Source: Aeromonas bivalvium
GTDB lineage: Bacteria; Pseudomonadota; Gammaproteobacteria; Enterobacterales; Aeromonadaceae
Direction: 5' to 3'
Length of the DNA stretch: 48,446 nt
Assembly: GCF_000819765.1 (NCBI RefSeq)
Contig: NZ_CDBT01000041.1
Location: 598-49,043 of the forward strand
The notes below the pieces were generated by a model. The model was not told the origin of the DNA and searched no databases. It worked only from the letters and a program-made list of their open reading frames with translations. Below, one piece after another: positions 1 through 9,909 of this stretch (position 1 is the first letter of the stretch; every line of letters begins with the position of its first letter). A program made the position numbers and the translations under genes.

Positions 1-1
1 A

Positions 2-75
2 TGGAGGCACGTTCCGGAGTCGAACCGGACTAAACGGATTTGCAATCCGCTGCATAACCGCTTTGCTAACGCGCC
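2..75 (-). tRNA. cysT: tRNA-Cys (GCA)
   Basis: Read on the minus strand, this 74-nt sequence folds as a complete cloverleaf. The 7-bp acceptor stem has one G-U pair, the T-arm has the GGTTCGA core, the anticodon is GCA and CCA is encoded. It lies 55 nt downstream of tRNA-Gly, so both are probably cut from one precursor. In E. coli the matching order is pgsA-glyW-cysT-leuZ; a tRNA-Leu would then lie just beyond the left edge, which cannot be checked here. Confidence 0.95.
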
Positions 76-130
76 ATGCAAAAAAGAGACTTGATACTCT
101 CTCTTTCACTGCTCTGAACGAGCAAGAAAC

Positions 131-206
<76 letters not shown>

Positions 207-240
207 ATTGGTCCGGCTGAGTGCCTGACTACGAGGACGC

Positions 241-268
241 ATTCTAGCGATGCTGGCCCGTCAGTCAA
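241..268 (-). promoter_or_regulatory. Sigma-70 promoter of the tRNA-Gly/tRNA-Cys operon
   Basis: On the minus strand a TTGACT -35 element (268-263) and a TAGAAT -10 element (246-241) are separated by 16 bp. The bases after the -10 are GC-rich (GCGTCC), like the discriminator of stringently controlled stable-RNA promoters. The -10 ends 34 bp before the mature tRNA-Gly 5' end. The elements are seen; growth-rate or ppGpp control is inferred. Confidence 0.7.
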
Positions 269-374
269 CCCAAATTATTTAATACTCTGATCGTTCGACC
301 GTTTTTTATGCTTTTTGTCTTTTTTCAGCGCTTGTTGCCCATCTGGCAAAGCAACCTGGGAAACCGTCACTCTT

Positions 375-400
375 GCCCTCGCCCCGGTTCGAGCGAGGGC
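375..400 (-). terminator. Stem-loop after pgsA, possible terminator
   Basis: An 8-bp perfect GC-rich stem (375-382 with 393-400) with a 10-nt loop lies just past the pgsA stop codon. No T-run follows on the minus strand, so it may protect a 3' end or act as a weak terminator before the tRNA genes. Confidence 0.4.
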
Positions 401-407
401 TCTCCCC

Positions 408-962
408 TCAGAAGCGGGAATGGTAGCTCAGATCGCCCCAGGCCGCGCGCAGATACTGGAACATGGACCAGAAGGTGAGCACTGTGGCCACGTAGAGCAG
501 CAGGTAGGAGCACCACACCATCCAGATGTCGTATTGCCAGATGAGGCCGGTGAGCGAGGCCATCTGGATCATGGTCTTCCATTTGCCAATCCAGCTCACC
601 GCCACGGCGGAACGCTTGCCAAGCTCCGCCATCCATTCGCGCAAGGCGGAGATGATGATCTCGCGCCCTATCATGGTCATGGCGGGGATGGTGACCCAGA
701 CGGTGTTGTAGTGCTCGACGATGACCACAAGGGCGGCAGCCACCATGATCTTGTCGGCAACCGGATCGAGGAAGGCGCCAAAGGCGGTGGACTGGTTCAG
801 CTTGCGGGCGAGGTAGCCATCGAACCAGTCGGTGGCGGCGGCCAGGAAGAAGACGATGGCCGCGGCCAGATAGGACCACTGGTAGGGCAGATAGAACAGG
901 ACGACGAAGACGGGGATCAGCAATATCCGGAAAAACGTCAGTAAATTAGGAATATTTGTCAT
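408..962 (-). CDS. pgsA: CDP-diacylglycerol--glycerol-3-phosphate 3-phosphatidyltransferase
   Basis: PgsA makes phosphatidylglycerol phosphate from CDP-diacylglycerol and glycerol 3-phosphate in the inner membrane, the committed step to phosphatidylglycerol and cardiolipin. The 184-residue protein carries the full CDP-alcohol phosphotransferase signature from D45 to D70 (DWFDG, AR, then G and two further D residues), flanked by hydrophobic helices. It aligns throughout with E. coli PgsA. I chose the ATG giving [10 protein letters not shown] because it matches the E. coli N-terminus; longer in-frame starts would add an unrelated extension. It lies downstream of uvrC, as in E. coli. Confidence 0.95.
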   Translation of the reverse strand: MTNIPNLLTFFRILLIPVFVVLFYLPYQWSYLAAAIVFFLAAATDWFDGYLARKLNQSTAFGAFLDPVADKIMVAAALVVIVEHYNTVWVTIPAMTMIGREIIISALREWMAELGKRSAVAVSWIGKWKTMIQMASLTGLIWQYDIWMVWCSYLLLYVATVLTFWSMFQYLRAAWGDLSYHSRF

Positions 963-1002
963 TATTTTCAGCCACTTCTTGTATACCGCTAGATGGTAGC
1001 CC

Positions 1003-1030
1003 CAGCCTGGTTGGCGTTGCAACCGGGCTG
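1003..1030. repeat. Inverted repeat between uvrC and pgsA
   Basis: Two 11-bp arms (1003-1013 and 1020-1030, one mismatch) flank a 6-bp loop in the 168-bp uvrC-pgsA gap. There is no T-tract on either side. It could be a processing or mRNA-stability element; no function can be read from the sequence. Confidence 0.4.
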
Positions 1031-1130
1031 GCACCCGCCTTGGTTCATGAATCCATCAATAATCCTCAAAAGCCCGGGCATTATGGCATTTCGGCCCCCT
1101 CCCCGTCACGGCCCTTGTGCGGCAAAGCCC

Positions 1131-2984
1131 TCAATGACCGTGCAGGGACTCGAAGATGTGCTGGGCCAGCTCCTGGCTGATGCCGGGTACCCGGGCCAGC
1201 TCGTCCACGCTCGCCTTCTTGACCTCCTGCAGGCCGCCCAGGTATTTGAGCAGGGCCTGGCGACGCTTGGGCCCGACCCCCTGGATCTCTTCCAGGCTGC
1301 TGCTGGTGCGGGCCTTCGCCCGTCTCGCGCGGTGACCCGTGATGGCGAAGCGGTGGGATTCGTCGCGAATGTGCTGGATGAGGTGCAGGGCCGGCATGTC
1401 CGCCGGCAGGTGCATCTCTTCGTGACTCTCACCCATGATGAGCGTCTCCAGCCCCGCCTTGCGGGTTACCCCCTTGGCGATGCCCACCAGCAGCGGATGC
1501 TTGCCGCCGAGGAACTCCAGCTGGCGCGCCAGTATCTCCTCGGCGCGGCGCAACTGGCCGAGGCCGCCGTCGATGAAGAGCACGTCCGGCACCTTGTCCG
1601 GGGTCTGCTGCTTGCCAAAGCGGCGGGCCAGCGCCTGCTCCATGGCGGCGTAGTCATCGCCGCCCGTGATCCCCTCGATGTTGAAGCGGCGATACTCGGC
1701 GCTGAAGGGCCCCTCCCGGTTGAACACCACACACGAAGCCACGGTGCGCTCCCCCATGGTGTGGGAGATGTCGAAACACTCCATGCGGGTGATGGGGGTG
1801 TCGAGCTCCAGCAGCTCCTCGAGCTGGGCCAGGCGGGCCGCCATGGTGCTCTTGTGGGCCAGGCGCGAGCGCAGCGCACTCTCGGCATTGATGGCGGCAA
1901 GCTTGATGAAGCGGGCCCGCTCGGCCCGGGTGCGACTCTGCACCCGCACCTTGTAACCTGCGGTCTGGCTCAGGGTGTCGGCGATGACGCTCTCATCTTC
2001 GAGCGCCACGTCCAGCAGCACCTCGCTCGGGATCTGCCGGCCCCCCTGGCCCGACAGGTAGAACTGCAGCAGGAAGGATTGCACCACCTCGTCGAGCGGG
2101 GTATCGGCGGGGACTTTCGGGAAGTAGCTGCGCGAGCCCAGCACCTTGCCCTGGCGGATGAAGAGCACATGGATGCAGGCGGTGCCCTGTTCGAACGCCA
2201 CGCCGACCACGTCCAGTTCGTCCAGCACGTTGCCGCTCACCGACTGCTGCTCGGTGACCTTGCGCAGCGCCAGGATCTGATCCCGGTAGCGGGCCGCCTC
2301 CTCGAAGCGCAGATCGCCGCTGGCAGACTCCATCTTGCCCACCAGCTCCCCTATCACCTGCTGGTTCTTGCCCGCCAGAAACAGTCGGGCCAGCTCCACC
2401 TGCTGGGCATACTCGGCCTCGCTCACCAGCCCGGCCACACAGGGCCCGGCACAGCGCTTGAGCTGATAGAGCAGGCAGGGGCGACTGCGGTTGGCATAGA
2501 CGGCGTCCTCGCACTGGCGCACCGGGAAGATCTTCTGCATCAGGTGCAGGCTCTCGCGCACCGCCCCGCCCGAGGGATAAGGACCGAAGTAGTCCCCCTT
2601 TATCTTGCGGGCGCCACGATGGACGCCGATGCGGGGATGCTGATGGGCGGTGATGATGATCCAGGGATAGGACTTGTCGTCCCGCAGCAACACGTTGTAG
2701 CGCGGCTGGTACTGCTTGATGAGGTTGTGCTCGAGGATCAGCGCCTCTGTCTCGGTGTGGGTCACCGTCACCTGGATGTCGGCTATCTGGCGCACCAGGG
2801 TACGGGTCTTGATGCTGTCGACGTGGGTGCGAAAGTAGGAGGCGAGCCGTTTCTTCAGATCCTTGGCCTTGCCCACATAGATGACGGTGCCGCCGCTGTC
2901 GTACATGCGGTAGACGCCGCTCTGGTGGCTGACGGCACTCAAGAAGGCTTTGCTGTCAAAAAGGGGCTCGGGGGAGAGGGTCAT
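1131..2984 (-). CDS. uvrC: Excinuclease ABC subunit C
   Basis: UvrC is the nuclease of nucleotide excision repair that cuts both sides of a UvrB-marked lesion. The 617-residue protein has an N-terminal GIY-YIG domain (GVYRMYD and [13 protein letters not shown], about residues 23-50), a cysteine-containing region ([13 protein letters not shown]), a UVR motif near residue 205, the C-terminal RNase H-like nuclease domain (DVLFIDGG) and a helix-hairpin-helix end ([18 protein letters not shown]). Length and sequence match E. coli UvrC (610 aa). The ATG at 2984 is preferred over an in-frame TTG two codons upstream because a GAG lies 6 nt before it. Confidence 0.96.
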   Translation of the reverse strand: MTLSPEPLFDSKAFLSAVSHQSGVYRMYDSGGTVIYVGKAKDLKKRLASYFRTHVDSIKTRTLVRQIADIQVTVTHTETEALILEHNLIKQYQPRYNVLLRDDKSYPWIIITAHQHPRIGVHRGARKIKGDYFGPYPSGGAVRESLHLMQKIFPVRQCEDAVYANRSRPCLLYQLKRCAGPCVAGLVSEAEYAQQVELARLFLAGKNQQVIGELVGKMESASGDLRFEEAARYRDQILALRKVTEQQSVSGNVLDELDVVGVAFEQGTACIHVLFIRQGKVLGSRSYFPKVPADTPLDEVVQSFLLQFYLSGQGGRQIPSEVLLDVALEDESVIADTLSQTAGYKVRVQSRTRAERARFIKLAAINAESALRSRLAHKSTMAARLAQLEELLELDTPITRMECFDISHTMGERTVASCVVFNREGPFSAEYRRFNIEGITGGDDYAAMEQALARRFGKQQTPDKVPDVLFIDGGLGQLRRAEEILARQLEFLGGKHPLLVGIAKGVTRKAGLETLIMGESHEEMHLPADMPALHLIQHIRDESHRFAITGHRARRAKARTSSSLEEIQGVGPKRRQALLKYLGGLQEVKKASVDELARVPGISQELAQHIFESLHGH

Positions 2985-3054
2985 CGGCAACTCGACTCAA
3001 CGGATGAATGCAAAAAGACGGGGAGATCATACTGCGCTCGCTGCTTGAAAAGCA

Positions 3055-3076
3055 AAAGGCGGCACAGGCCGCCTTT
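3055..3076 (-). terminator. Terminator between uvrY and uvrC
   Basis: A 9-bp stem (3055-3063 with 3068-3076) closes a 4-nt loop, with A-rich and T-rich flanks on both sides, so it can act in either direction. It lies 19 bp after the uvrY stop and 70 bp before uvrC, and probably limits read-through from uvrY into uvrC. Confidence 0.75.
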
Positions 3077-3095
3077 GATGGCTTCGCGATACCGT

Positions 3096-3740
3096 CTACA
3101 GGGTATCCGCATCCAGCATGCCATAGCGAATGGCCAGATGGGTCAGTTCCACATCCCCATTGATGTCCAGCTTGCTGAACAGGCGATAGCGGTAGCTGTT
3201 GACCGTCTTCGGACTCAGATTGAGCTGCTCGGAGATCTCGTTCACCTTCTGCCCCTTGGTGATCATCATCATGATCTGCAGCTCACGCTCGGAGAGGGAC
3301 TTGAAGGGGTTCTCATCCGCCGACGCGAACTGGCTCAGGGCCATCTGCTGGGCGATCTCGGGGGAGATGTAACGCTGGCCCGAGTGCACCAGGCGAATGG
3401 CGTGGATCATCTCTTCCGGGGCGGCGCCCTTGGTCAGGTAACCGGCGGCGCCCGCCTGCATCACCTTGGTCGGGAAGGGATTTTCAGAATGAATGGTCAG
3501 CACTATGATGCGCACATCGGGGCGCAGCCGCAGGATCTTGCGGGTCGCCTCCAGCCCGCCGATGCCAGGCATGTTCATGTCCATCAGGATCACATCCGGG
3601 TGATGTTGACGGCAGAAGGTGACAGCCAATTCGCCACTCTGTGCCTCGCCCACCACCTTGATACCACGGACGTCTTCCAGAATGCGTCTTATCCCTGTAC
3701 GCACCAACTCATGATCATCGACCAGGAATACATTTATCAC
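3096..3740 (-). CDS. uvrY: Two-component response regulator UvrY/SirA/GacA
   Basis: This 214-residue response regulator is of the NarL/FixJ type. The receiver domain carries DD at residues 8-9, phospho-acceptor D54 (in ILMDMNMPG) and the conserved lysine in GYLTKG. The C-terminal LuxR-type helix-turn-helix ([20 protein letters not shown]) spans about residues 148-205. It matches E. coli UvrY end to end. In relatives this regulator answers the BarA/GacS sensor and activates CsrB-type RNAs; no sensor or csrB gene is in this window. Translation appears to start at GTG, with GGGG about 8 nt upstream, giving the same MINV start as E. coli. Confidence 0.94.
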   Translation of the reverse strand: MINVFLVDDHELVRTGIRRILEDVRGIKVVGEAQSGELAVTFCRQHHPDVILMDMNMPGIGGLEATRKILRLRPDVRIIVLTIHSENPFPTKVMQAGAAGYLTKGAAPEEMIHAIRLVHSGQRYISPEIAQQMALSQFASADENPFKSLSERELQIMMMITKGQKVNEISEQLNLSPKTVNSYRYRLFSKLDINGDVELTHLAIRYGMLDADTL

Positions 3741-3798
3741 CCAAACACCCCGTTTCTTATCTCGTTATGTGCCAGTTAGGGTTAACACGGCGTCTTGC

Positions 3799-3826
3799 AT
3801 CATAACCAAACTGATCGATTTGGCAA
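3799..3826 (-). promoter_or_regulatory. Predicted uvrY promoter
   Basis: On the minus strand TTGCCA (3826-3821) and TATGAT (3804-3799) are spaced by 16 bp, each 5/6 to the sigma-70 consensus. They lie about 60 bp upstream of the GTG start of uvrY. Confidence 0.6.
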
Positions 3827-3851
3827 ATCATGGCGGGGAAAAGTTTGAAAC

Positions 3852-3871
3852 AGCTTATAAATAAGCTTATT
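3852..3871. promoter_or_regulatory. Overlapping AT-rich palindromes upstream of uvrY
   Basis: Two overlapping inverted repeats, AGCTTAT-aa-ATAAGCT (3852-3867) and the 12-bp palindrome AATAAGCTTATT (3860-3871), lie about 25 bp upstream of the predicted uvrY -35. A dimeric regulator could bind here; none can be named. Confidence 0.35.
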
Positions 3872-3900
3872 AATCAACAAATTATATAGAATTTAAATAA

Positions 3901-3926
3901 AAAACGGCGTCCTGAGACGCCGTTTT
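3901..3926 (-). terminator. Terminator of the comEC-kdsB operon
   Basis: A perfect 11-bp stem (3901-3911 with 3916-3926) with a 4-nt loop ends in a T-run on the minus strand, 18 bp after the kdsB stop. It is a strong rho-independent terminator. Confidence 0.9.
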
Positions 3927-3943
3927 GACCGGATCCATCGCCA

Positions 3944-4708
3944 TCAGGGGCGCGCCAGCAGGGCCCGCACCTTGTCGAGATCGGCCTGGGTATCCACCCC
4001 GACCGGGGGGGCCGCCAGGGCCTGGGCGACGTGGATCTTCTCCCCGTACCAGAGCACCCGCAACTGCTCGAGACACTCCACCTGCTCGAGCTGGCTCGGC
4101 GCCCAGGTCACATAACGCTCGATGAAGCCGGCGCGATAGGCATAGATGCCGATGTGACGCTGGAACCAGGGGCCTATCTGCTCGCGGGAGACGGCGAAGC
4201 TGTCCCGCTCCCAGGGGATGGGGGCGCGGCTGAAGTAGAGGGCATAGCCATCCTTGTCGGTCACCACCTTGACCGCATTGGGGTTGAACGCCTCTTCCGC
4301 ATCCAGGATGGGCACCGACAGGGTGGCCATGGGGGCGCTGGCCGCCGCCAGGTTGTCCGCCACCTGGCGGATGATGGCGGGAGGGATCAGGGGCTCATCC
4401 CCTTGCACGTTCACTATGATGGTATCGCTGGCGAAGCCGTAGTGACGGCACACCTCGGCCAGACGCTCGGTACCGGACTGGTGATCCGGTGAGGTCATGC
4501 ACACTTCGGCGCCGCTCGTCGCCGCAAACGGCGCCAGGGCCGCGCGCACCCGCTCGTCGTCGGTGGCGACGATGACCCGATCCGCGCCCGATTGCAGGGC
4601 CTTCTCCACCACGTGCTGCACCATGGGCCGACCCGCGATGTCGGCAAGGGGCTTGCCCGGCAGGCGGGTCGAGGCGTAGCGAGCCGGAATGACCACCACG
4701 AAGCTCAT
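3944..4708 (-). CDS. kdsB: 3-deoxy-manno-octulosonate cytidylyltransferase (CMP-Kdo synthetase)
   Basis: KdsB activates Kdo with CTP to CMP-Kdo for the lipopolysaccharide inner core. The 254-residue protein has the family start [17 protein letters not shown] (nucleotide-binding loop), the VQGDEP metal-binding motif near residue 100 and the RHIGIYAYR and [12 protein letters not shown] motifs. The length is typical. Its ATG overlaps the ycaR stop as ATGA, indicating translational coupling at the end of the comEC-msbA-lpxK-ycaR-kdsB operon. Confidence 0.97.
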   Translation of the reverse strand: MSFVVVIPARYASTRLPGKPLADIAGRPMVQHVVEKALQSGADRVIVATDDERVRAALAPFAATSGAEVCMTSPDHQSGTERLAEVCRHYGFASDTIIVNVQGDEPLIPPAIIRQVADNLAAASAPMATLSVPILDAEEAFNPNAVKVVTDKDGYALYFSRAPIPWERDSFAVSREQIGPWFQRHIGIYAYRAGFIERYVTWAPSQLEQVECLEQLRVLWYGEKIHVAQALAAPPVGVDTQADLDKVRALLARP

Positions 4709-4893
4709 GAGGGCAGCTCGTCGCTGGTCAAGGCACGGGCCCGGTTCTCAAGCAGTACCGGTATCCCCTCCTCCAGCGGATAGGCCAGTTTGTCGAAGCG
4801 GCAGATGAGCTCGCCCGCTTCCTTGTGGTATTGCAGTTTGCCCTTGCAGACGGGGCAGGCAATGATGTCGAGCAGCTTAATGTCCAGTGCCAA
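4705..4893 (-). CDS. ycaR: Trm112/YcaR-family small protein
   Basis: This 62-residue protein has one CPVC knuckle (residues 13-16) and the family sequence [14 protein letters not shown]. It matches E. coli YcaR, which sits in the same place between lpxK and kdsB; its molecular role is not established. The start is TTG, supported by a strong Shine-Dalgarno AAGGAG 7 nt upstream, and the alanine-leucine start agrees with relatives. It overlaps the 3' end of lpxK by 17 nt and kdsB by 4 nt. Confidence 0.88.
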   Translation of the reverse strand: MALDIKLLDIIACPVCKGKLQYHKEAGELICRFDKLAYPLEEGIPVLLENRARALTSDELPS

Positions 4894-5863
4894 AACGAGA
4901 CTCCTTCAGGGATTGCAACAGGGTGTCGAGCAGTGCCTGGGGCAGCTCGGCACTGACCGGCAGATACCACCAATCGGGCTGCGCGAAGGCGCGGCACTTG
5001 ACGGCATCTTTCTCAGTCATTAACAGGGGACGATCGGCGAAGCGGGCGATCAGCTCGTCGCGATCGAAGGGGTGATGATCCGCATAACCCTGAGCCTGGC
5101 GCAGCCGGTAGCCCAGTTCCCTCAGGGTCGCAAAGAAACGGGGGGGATGACCTATGCCGGCGAGGGCATCCACCTCGGGCCCGATGGGCGCCTCGGCGAT
5201 GGCGTCGTCCAGCACACGGCGCGGCGCGGCCGCCACCAGCGTCATGGCATATTCCCCAGGGCCGGGCTCGCCGCCGTTGCAGAGCACGGCATCGACCCCG
5301 GCGAGCCGGGAGAGAGGCTCGCGCAGCGGCCCCATGGGCAGCAGGCAGCGGTTGCCGAAGCGGCGCACACCATCCACCACCACCAGCTCGATGTCTCGCG
5401 CCAGGGCATAGTGCTGCAGGCCATCGTCTGTGATGATGATGTCGACCTCGCCACTGGCCTCCAGCAGGCGCACCGCCTCGCTTCGCACCGGCGCCACCAC
5501 CACGGGACAGCGGCAGCGGTTGAAGATGAGCACGGGCTCATCGCCGGCCTCGGCCGTGGTGCTGGCCTCATCGAGACGATAGGGGTAAACGGGCGCCTTG
5601 CCGCCATAGCCGCGGCTCACCACCCCGGGACGCCAACCCCTGGCCTGCAGCTGTTCCACCAGCCAGACCACGACCGGGGTCTTGCCATTGCCACCCACAG
5701 AGAGGTTGCCCACCACGGCCACCGGCAGGCTGGCACGATAGGCCTGCAGCCAGCCCCGGCGATAGGCCAGGCGGCGCAGGCCGCTGATGAGACCAAACAG
5801 CAGGGCGAAGGGAGCCAGCCACCAGCGCCAGCCACTCTGACCGTACCAGATACGCTCCAGCAT
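4877..5863 (-). CDS. lpxK: Tetraacyldisaccharide 4'-kinase
   Basis: LpxK phosphorylates the 4' position of the lipid A disaccharide to make lipid IVA at the inner face of the inner membrane. The 328-residue protein has an N-terminal membrane-anchoring helix (about residues 11-30), a P-loop [12 protein letters not shown] at about residues 52-63, and the ITDDGLQHY motif with catalytic aspartates. Length matches E. coli LpxK (328 aa). The ATG at 5863 overlaps the msbA stop by one base (TGATG); an adjacent upstream TTG is less likely. Confidence 0.96.
   Translation of the reverse strand: MLERIWYGQSGWRWWLAPFALLFGLISGLRRLAYRRGWLQAYRASLPVAVVGNLSVGGNGKTPVVVWLVEQLQARGWRPGVVSRGYGGKAPVYPYRLDEASTTAEAGDEPVLIFNRCRCPVVVAPVRSEAVRLLEASGEVDIIITDDGLQHYALARDIELVVVDGVRRFGNRCLLPMGPLREPLSRLAGVDAVLCNGGEPGPGEYAMTLVAAAPRRVLDDAIAEAPIGPEVDALAGIGHPPRFFATLRELGYRLRQAQGYADHHPFDRDELIARFADRPLLMTEKDAVKCRAFAQPDWWYLPVSAELPQALLDTLLQSLKESRFGTGH
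4901..4906 (-). promoter_or_regulatory. Shine-Dalgarno fixing the TTG start of ycaR
   Basis: The minus-strand sequence is AAGGAG, 7 nt upstream of the TTG at 4893 and inside the coding end of lpxK. No ATG or GTG sits at a suitable distance, so this site decides the start. Confidence 0.7.
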
Positions 5864-7641
5864 CAAGCCGGGTCGCTCACGGGGGCATGATCCGGGTGGC
5901 CAAACTGGATGGCCCTCAGCTGGGCATAAGTGCCCCCCTGTGCCATCAGGGTGCCATGGTCGCCACGCTCGACGATGCGTCCCTCATCGATCACCAGGAT
6001 CTCGTCCGCCTTCTCGATGGTGGAGAGGCGGTGGGCGATGACCAGGGAGGTACGGGCCTTGCACAGCTCGTCGATGGCCGCCTGGATGTGGCGCTCGGAC
6101 TCGGTATCCAGGGCCGAGGTGGCTTCGTCCAGCAACAGCACGGGGGCATCGCGCAGCATGGCGCGGGCGATGGCGATCCGCTGGCGCTGACCGCCGGACA
6201 GGGAGGCGCCATTCTCCCCCACCAGGGTGTCGTAGCCGTCGCTCATCTTGCTGACGAACTCATCGGCATGGGCCACGATGGCGGCATGGCGGATCTGCTC
6301 GCGATCGTAGCGATCCTCGGCGGCGTAGGCGATGTTGCTGGCGACCGTGTCGTTGAACAGGTGCACCTGCTGGGAGACCAGGGCGAACTGCTTGCGCAGC
6401 TCGCTCAGGCGGTACTCGCGGATGTTGACCCCGTCGAGCAGTATCTCCCCCTCGTCGATGTCGTAGAAACGGGTCAAGAGGCTCGCGATGGTGCTCTTGC
6501 CGGAGCCGGAGCGCCCCACCAGGGCCACGGACTTGCCCGCCTCGACCTTGAAGCTGACGTTGTGCAGCGCCGGGGTCTGCTTGGTCGGATAGGTGAAAGT
6601 GACGTTGCGAAACTCGATCTCGCCCCGGGCCCTGTCCAGGGTGCGGGTGCCCGTGTCCTGTTCGGGGGCGCTGTCGAGCAGGCCAAACAGGCTCTGGCAG
6701 GCGGTGATCCCTTTCTGGAACTGGTTGTTGATGTCGGTCAGGCTTTTCAGCGGCTTGAGCAGCATCATCATGGAGGTGATCATGACGGTGAAGGTACCCG
6801 CGGTCAGGGTCTCGCGCACCCCGTCGATGGTCGCCACATAGAGGAACACCGCCAGGGCGATGGAGGCCACCGTCTGCACCACTGGGGTGCCGATGGCATT
6901 GGCCGCCACCATCTTCATGTTCTGCTGGCGCATGTGGTTGCTGACCCGGAAGAAGCGCTTGGACTCCACCTCCTGGCCACCGAACATCAGCACCTCCTTG
7001 TGACCCTTGAGCATCTGCTCGGTGGAGGTGGTGATATTGCCCATCGCCTTCTGGATCTGGCGACTGATGGTACGGAAACGGCGGCTGATGAAGCTGATCA
7101 GTACCCCCACCACTGGGCCCACCACCAGGAAGATGATGGAGAGCTGCCAGGAGTGCCAGAACATCAGGCCAAGCAGGCCGATGACGGTCGCCCCTTCCCG
7201 CACGATGGAGACCAGGGTGGAGCTGGCGGCAGAGGAGACCTGGCTCGCGTCATAGGTCACCTTGGAGAGCAGGGCGCCGGTATTTTGCCGGTCGAAGAAG
7301 CTCATGGGCATGGCCATCAGGTGGTTGAACACCTCCTGTTGCAGCTTGAGCACCACATGGTTGCCGACCCAGGCCATGCAGAAGTTGGAGAGGAAGGTGG
7401 CGACGCCGCGCAGGGCGACGATGCCCAGCACGAAGAAGGGCATCCAGGTCAGCACCGTCTTGTCGTTGCCATTGATGCCCTGATCGATGAGGGGCTTGAT
7501 GGAATAGACGAAGGTGGTATCGACTGCCGCGTAACCCAGCATGCCGATGATGCCGCCGACCAGGCCCAGCTTGCGATCGCGGACATAGCCGAGCAACCGC
7601 TTGAACACAGGCCAGCTCTCTTGAGAGGTATCTTGTTGCAT
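5863..7641 (-). CDS. msbA: Lipid A export ATP-binding/permease protein MsbA
   Basis: MsbA is a homodimeric ABC exporter that flips core-lipid A across the inner membrane. The 592-residue protein has a six-helix transmembrane domain (about residues 20-320) and a nucleotide-binding domain with Walker A GRSGSGKST (about residue 375), ABC signature LSGGQRQR and Walker B VLLLDEATSALD followed by the switch histidine in IAHRLST. It matches E. coli MsbA (582 aa) closely, with a slightly longer C-terminus. It lies 30 bp downstream of comEC and is coupled to lpxK. Confidence 0.97.
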   Translation of the reverse strand: MQQDTSQESWPVFKRLLGYVRDRKLGLVGGIIGMLGYAAVDTTFVYSIKPLIDQGINGNDKTVLTWMPFFVLGIVALRGVATFLSNFCMAWVGNHVVLKLQQEVFNHLMAMPMSFFDRQNTGALLSKVTYDASQVSSAASSTLVSIVREGATVIGLLGLMFWHSWQLSIIFLVVGPVVGVLISFISRRFRTISRQIQKAMGNITTSTEQMLKGHKEVLMFGGQEVESKRFFRVSNHMRQQNMKMVAANAIGTPVVQTVASIALAVFLYVATIDGVRETLTAGTFTVMITSMMMLLKPLKSLTDINNQFQKGITACQSLFGLLDSAPEQDTGTRTLDRARGEIEFRNVTFTYPTKQTPALHNVSFKVEAGKSVALVGRSGSGKSTIASLLTRFYDIDEGEILLDGVNIREYRLSELRKQFALVSQQVHLFNDTVASNIAYAAEDRYDREQIRHAAIVAHADEFVSKMSDGYDTLVGENGASLSGGQRQRIAIARAMLRDAPVLLLDEATSALDTESERHIQAAIDELCKARTSLVIAHRLSTIEKADEILVIDEGRIVERGDHGTLMAQGGTYAQLRAIQFGHPDHAPVSDPA

Positions 7642-7671
7642 GAATCGCCGTTATAAATGGGAAATGACGGG

Positions 7672-9882
7672 CTATTCTAGCCAAAGCTGCGGTTTCCACC
7701 AAGCGCCGGCGCGTCTATACCAGGGGCCGGTCTCCCGCTCGGCCCGAACAACAAATCCATTTGACCCCACATCAAAGCGGATGGCCCCCGACACCCCGGT
7801 CTGCCACTGGCTGGGCGCCGAGGGTACCTGATCATAACGGGCGACCACCTCGGGGCGGGGAAATCCCCATCGATTCAGGAAGCCCGCGCTGTGCACCACC
7901 CCCCTTGGCGCCACCGCGGCGACAAAACCCGGCGTCGAGGAGGTCTTGCTGCCGTGGTGCGGGCTGATCAGCAAGGTGCTCCGCAGCCCCTCCCCCTCCA
8001 GCGCCAGCAGGCGCGCCTCGGCCTCTTTCTCGATGTCGGCCGCCAGCAGCACGCTCACCCGGCCATCGCTGATGTGGAGCACGCAGCCATCGTTGTTGCG
8101 CCCGCCGCCGCTGCGCTCTGGCCAGAGCATGCGCAGGGACAGCCCTTGCCACTGCCACGTCTGGCCACGCCGGCACAACTGGGTACTGGAAGAAAAGGGG
8201 TAGGAGGAGATCTCCCGGGCCGTGGGCAGGGCCGCCAGCAGGGCCTCACGGTTGCCCGCATGGTCCCTGTCCCTGTGGCTCAGGATCAGCATGTCCAGCT
8301 CGGCGATGGCGAGGCGGCGCAGCAGAGGCAGGATGACCGCATCGGCCATGTTGTAACCACCGGGATAACGGTCACCGGTGTCATAGAGGAGGGCCCTCTC
8401 CCCCCGGGTCACCAGCACCGCCAACCCCTGCCCCACATCCAGCACCCGCACCTGCCAGCGGGGGGGCGCCGGCCAGCAGGCCAGCAGCGCCACCGCGAGC
8501 AGGGGCAGTCCCAGCCAGCGTCCGGCGGGCAGGCGCCAGGCGAGCCAGATCAGCAACAACAGGGCACTGGCGGGCAGGGCCCAGCCCGGCAGCGGCCACC
8601 AGAGCGACCACTGACTGTCGAGCCAGGCAAGGGCCCCCAGCAACTGGCCGAGGGCGCCATCGGCCAGCCAGAGCAGGCCGTGCCCCAGGGGAAGGGAGAA
8701 GAGACTCGCCAGCACACCGAGCAGGGCCAGGGGAATGATGAAGAGGCAAAAGAGCGGCAGGGCCAGCAGGTTGATGAGCAGGGCCAGGGGCGCCACCCCC
8801 TCGAACAGGGCCAGTTGCAGCGGCAACAGGCCGAGCAGCAAGATCCCCTGCAACCGCAGCAGGCTGGGGCGCCCGTACAGATAGCTGGCTCCCATCAGCA
8901 ACGCCACCGCCAGGAAGGAGAGCCAGAAACCGGCGGCAAACAGCGCAAAGGGATCCCAGAGCACGATGGCGACAAAGGCCAGCAGCCAGATGCGATAGGG
9001 GGGCCAATCCCGGCGCCAGAGCCGCAGCAGACTCCAGATCAGCACCATGATCAGGGCGCGCTCGGTCGCCACCGCGAACCCCGCCAGCCAACTGTAGGTG
9101 GCGGCAAACAGCAGGGAGACCAGCAGGGCTCCGCGCTGCCCGGCAAGGCGCCCCAGCCACCAGCCCAGCACGGCCACCAGGGCGATGTGCTGCCCCGAGA
9201 TGGCGATGATGTGGCTCAGTCCGGCGCCGCGAAACAGATCCCACTGGCGATCCGTGATCCCCCCCTGCTCGCCGAAGGTGAGGGCCGCCAGCAGCGGTGC
9301 CTGGGTCAACCCCTGCCAGGCCTCGCCGGCCCGGGTCAGCCACCGCGCCCGCAAGCCCGGGGGCGCGGGCGCCACCTCGATGATCCGCCTCAGATTGCCG
9401 GTGGCGCTGATCCCCTTGCCCAGCAGCTGGCGCCTGCCATCCATGCCCGCCTCGTTCGCCAGGCCGTGGGCCGGTTTGAGGGAGGTCACCAGGGTCAGGG
9501 TCGAGCCCGCCGTCAGCGCGGGCAACGTCTGGTAAGCATTGATGCGCACCAGAGGGGAGAGGGGCAGGCTGGCGCCGTTCAGTGTGATGATCCTGAGCCG
9601 CAGCCGCGTAAATTTATCGTCTTGAGGCTCTGCACTTTGCAGCTGTGCGGTTATGATGTGGCTCGCCTGCTCACCCAGGGCGTCCAGCCAGGAGAGCCGA
9701 GCCTGCATGTTGAGCTGCATCCAGAGGATACCCAGCACCAGAAACAGCAGCCGCCAGGCACGCATATAACAGAAGGGGATCAGCAAGGACAGCCATAATC
9801 CCCCCCATTGGAATGAAGGCAACCATGGCCAGAGCAGACAAGAGCTTGCCCCCAGGGCAAACGACAAGAGACGCAGATCCAT
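7672..9882 (-). CDS. comEC: DNA internalization-related competence protein ComEC/Rec2
   Basis: ComEC forms the inner-membrane channel for single-stranded DNA in natural transformation. The 736-residue protein has N-terminal hydrophobic helices, a long competence domain with many membrane segments (about residues 200-480, including GLSHIIAISGQHIALVAVLG) and a C-terminal metallo-beta-lactamase domain with LILSHRDRDHAGN. It corresponds to E. coli YcaI, also upstream of msbA. The start is uncertain: ATG at 9882 leaves 27 bp to the divergent gene, whereas upstream starts would run into that gene's coding region. Reading is complete, with no frameshift seen. Confidence 0.9.
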   Translation of the reverse strand: MDLRLLSFALGASSCLLWPWLPSFQWGGLWLSLLIPFCYMRAWRLLFLVLGILWMQLNMQARLSWLDALGEQASHIITAQLQSAEPQDDKFTRLRLRIITLNGASLPLSPLVRINAYQTLPALTAGSTLTLVTSLKPAHGLANEAGMDGRRQLLGKGISATGNLRRIIEVAPAPPGLRARWLTRAGEAWQGLTQAPLLAALTFGEQGGITDRQWDLFRGAGLSHIIAISGQHIALVAVLGWWLGRLAGQRGALLVSLLFAATYSWLAGFAVATERALIMVLIWSLLRLWRRDWPPYRIWLLAFVAIVLWDPFALFAAGFWLSFLAVALLMGASYLYGRPSLLRLQGILLLGLLPLQLALFEGVAPLALLINLLALPLFCLFIIPLALLGVLASLFSLPLGHGLLWLADGALGQLLGALAWLDSQWSLWWPLPGWALPASALLLLIWLAWRLPAGRWLGLPLLAVALLACWPAPPRWQVRVLDVGQGLAVLVTRGERALLYDTGDRYPGGYNMADAVILPLLRRLAIAELDMLILSHRDRDHAGNREALLAALPTAREISSYPFSSSTQLCRRGQTWQWQGLSLRMLWPERSGGGRNNDGCVLHISDGRVSVLLAADIEKEAEARLLALEGEGLRSTLLISPHHGSKTSSTPGFVAAVAPRGVVHSAGFLNRWGFPRPEVVARYDQVPSAPSQWQTGVSGAIRFDVGSNGFVVRAERETGPWYRRAGAWWKPQLWLE

Positions 9883-9909
9883 GGAGCAAGTATTTAGCAA
9901 GGTTTCATT

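Noticed and set aside
993..3779. A 2.8-kb open frame on the plus strand opposite uvrC, uvrY and part of pgsA
   Set aside because: It is antisense to well-identified genes, its composition is a mirror of their GC-rich codons, and it has no family resemblance or ribosome-binding site.
7891..9798. Long plus-strand open frame opposite comEC, rich in glutamine, glycine and proline
   Set aside because: Low-complexity shadow of the leucine-rich comEC sequence; no domain and no start signal.
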